Assembly: GCA_934408835.1 (NCBI GenBank)
Contig: CAKRVU010000088.1
Span: forward strand, 1-5,855
Reading direction: 5' to 3'
Length of the DNA stretch: 5,855 nt
DNA from: an uncultured Oscillospiraceae bacterium
Lineage (GTDB): Bacteria > Bacillota > Clostridia > Oscillospirales > Ruminococcaceae
This document shows, piece by piece, positions 5,138 to 5,855 of the stretch; within the stretch, counting starts at the first letter, position 1; the number at the start of each line of letters is the position of its first letter. Below the pieces are notes generated by a model, which was given only the letters and a program-made list of their open reading frames with translations, did no database searches and was not told the origin of the DNA. The position numbers and the translations under genes were made by a program.

Positions 5138-5855
5138 TTACTTTGCAAGTAGTTTCATCTTTAAAAAACCCTTCCTGTTGCTTGATCCATATAAATTAAA
5201 AAAGCTCCAAGAGTGTTTCTGAATCTCGAGTTCATAATATTTGCCGGAAACAAGTTTATTTGCCAAGGACTTCTTAATCGTTGAATCGGTTAACGTCGAA
5301 ATGTTCCAGATTGAATAATCCAAAGCCCAATTGAGGAAACTTCTTTCAAGAAGCTCATATTTATTGATTTCCTTTAAATCACGCTTAATACGACAAATTG
5401 CCTCATAAAAGCACTCGGGATTTTTGTTGCGCGAGTTTGATACCGACCCCTTCCTAGTTGAACGATGTTTAATTAACACATCTTCAACCACTGCAAGAGA
5501 TGAGGCGCGATATAGAAGTCCGTATACGAATACACCATCTTCGCTATTCTCAAGATCAGGCGGAAACTCGAGTCCCGAATTCTTAATTAACGAAGTCTTA
5601 TACAGACGATCCCAGGGCCAACCCATAAAAGCCTCAAACAACCACTGTGAAGCGTCTTCAACAGTGAACAGATCTTTGTTAGGAAGCTTAACGAGTTTGA
5701 GAGCCCACGGGGTAGGAATGCAATCGTACGTCTCGCCATTAAACTCACAGCTACTGCACGCAACAATATCTGCTTTGGTTTTTTGAGCACGTTCATAGAG
5801 CTTGCCAAACATATCAAACGCAAAGATATCGTCCGAATCCAAAATAAGCGTATAG
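5138..5855 (-). CDS. Family-2 glycosyltransferase, N-terminus beyond the window
   Basis: This cytoplasmic GT2 (GT-A fold) enzyme probably adds one sugar to a growing lipid-linked glycan. The frame runs open to the window edge and its first visible residues are YTLILDSDDIF, the metal- and nucleotide-sugar-binding DxD region. The TTG at 5842 is the leucine just before DSDD and not a start. About 238 residues are visible, and roughly 85-90 N-terminal residues, with the first nucleotide-binding motif, are missing. Further family signs are GWPWDRLYKTSLI (5623-5585) and NSEDGVFVYGLLYRA (5545-5501), which match the W-D-x-L-Y and ED acceptor-side motifs of EpsJ/CpsI-like enzymes. The C-terminal part is soluble, with a basic end (NRKGFLKMKLLAK) and no clear membrane helix. 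A strong hairpin follows 11 bases after the TAA stop, then the membrane protein gene on the same strand. The sugar specificity is unknown. Confidence 0.9.
   Translation of the reverse strand, partial: YTLILDSDDIFAFDMFGKLYERAQKTKADIVACSSCEFNGETYDCIPTPWALKLVKLPNKDLFTVEDASQWLFEAFMGWPWDRLYKTSLIKNSGLEFPPDLENSEDGVFVYGLLYRASSLAVVEDVLIKHRSTRKGSVSNSRNKNPECFYEAICRIKRDLKEINKYELLERSFLNWALDYSIWNISTLTDSTIKKSLANKLVSGKYYELEIQKHSWSFFNLYGSSNRKGFLKMKLLAK

Noticed and set aside
5140..5180. Promoter for the 716-aa gene in the 3' end of the glycosyltransferase gene
   Set aside because: A TTGCAA hexamer is present, but the nearest -10-like sequence (TATGAG) is only 12 bases away, so no properly spaced promoter could be supported.
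5138..5842. TTG at 5842 as the start of the leftward glycosyltransferase
   Set aside because: The frame stays open to the window edge and the TTG codes the leucine just before the DSDD motif, which lies about 90 residues into this family. The real start is outside the window.

Overview
The window carries parts of a surface-glycan gene cluster. Two rightward genes and two leftward genes face each other across a roughly 990-base middle region that holds no intact gene apart from one doubtful small frame and contains the decayed remains of an insertion sequence. The glycan genes are AT-rich (18 G+C in the 60 bases 4201-4260), while the mobile-element scar is GC-rich (39 G+C in the 60 bases 2041-2100). 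Consensus AGGAGG ribosome-binding sites, a transposase resembling those of gut actinobacteria, and AT-rich polysaccharide genes suggest a higher-GC Gram-positive host, possibly a coriobacterium such as Olsenella, Collinsella or Atopobium. This taxonomic guess comes from memory and is weak.

Left arm (+): positions 1-861 hold a membrane-anchored family-2 glycosyltransferase of the GtrB/dolichol-phosphate-sugar-synthase type, cut by the window at its N-terminus. It is followed after 16 bases by a complete acyltransferase-3 family membrane protein (878-1939). The two are probably cotranscribed.

Middle (1939-2927): a 638-base segment is bounded by imperfect inverted repeats (GGACTGTCAAGTA / GGACTGTCATGTA). 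It contains a frameshifted, stop-interrupted fragment resembling the N-terminus of an IS21-type IstA transposase, a 60-codon leftward frame with its own ribosome-binding site, and a GC-rich hairpin. The stop codon of the acyltransferase lies on the left repeat. The next 350 bases have no convincing gene but contain dyads and a probable terminator for the leftward genes.

Right arm (-): a family-2 glycosyltransferase truncated by the window edge (5138-5855) is followed by a very strong hairpin terminator, and 18 bases later by a 716-residue multi-spanning membrane protein (2928-5078). That protein has an ECRTDEW motif in an early loop and a soluble C-terminal domain, and looks like a GT-C-type membrane glycosyltransferase.

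Taken together (inference): a GtrB-like enzyme could load a sugar onto a polyprenyl-phosphate carrier, a GT-C-like protein could transfer it on the outer face of the membrane, a cytoplasmic GT2 could build the repeat unit, and the acyltransferase could decorate it. The most notable non-gene features are the perfect hairpin squeezed between the two leftward genes and the IS scar that abuts the acyltransferase stop codon.
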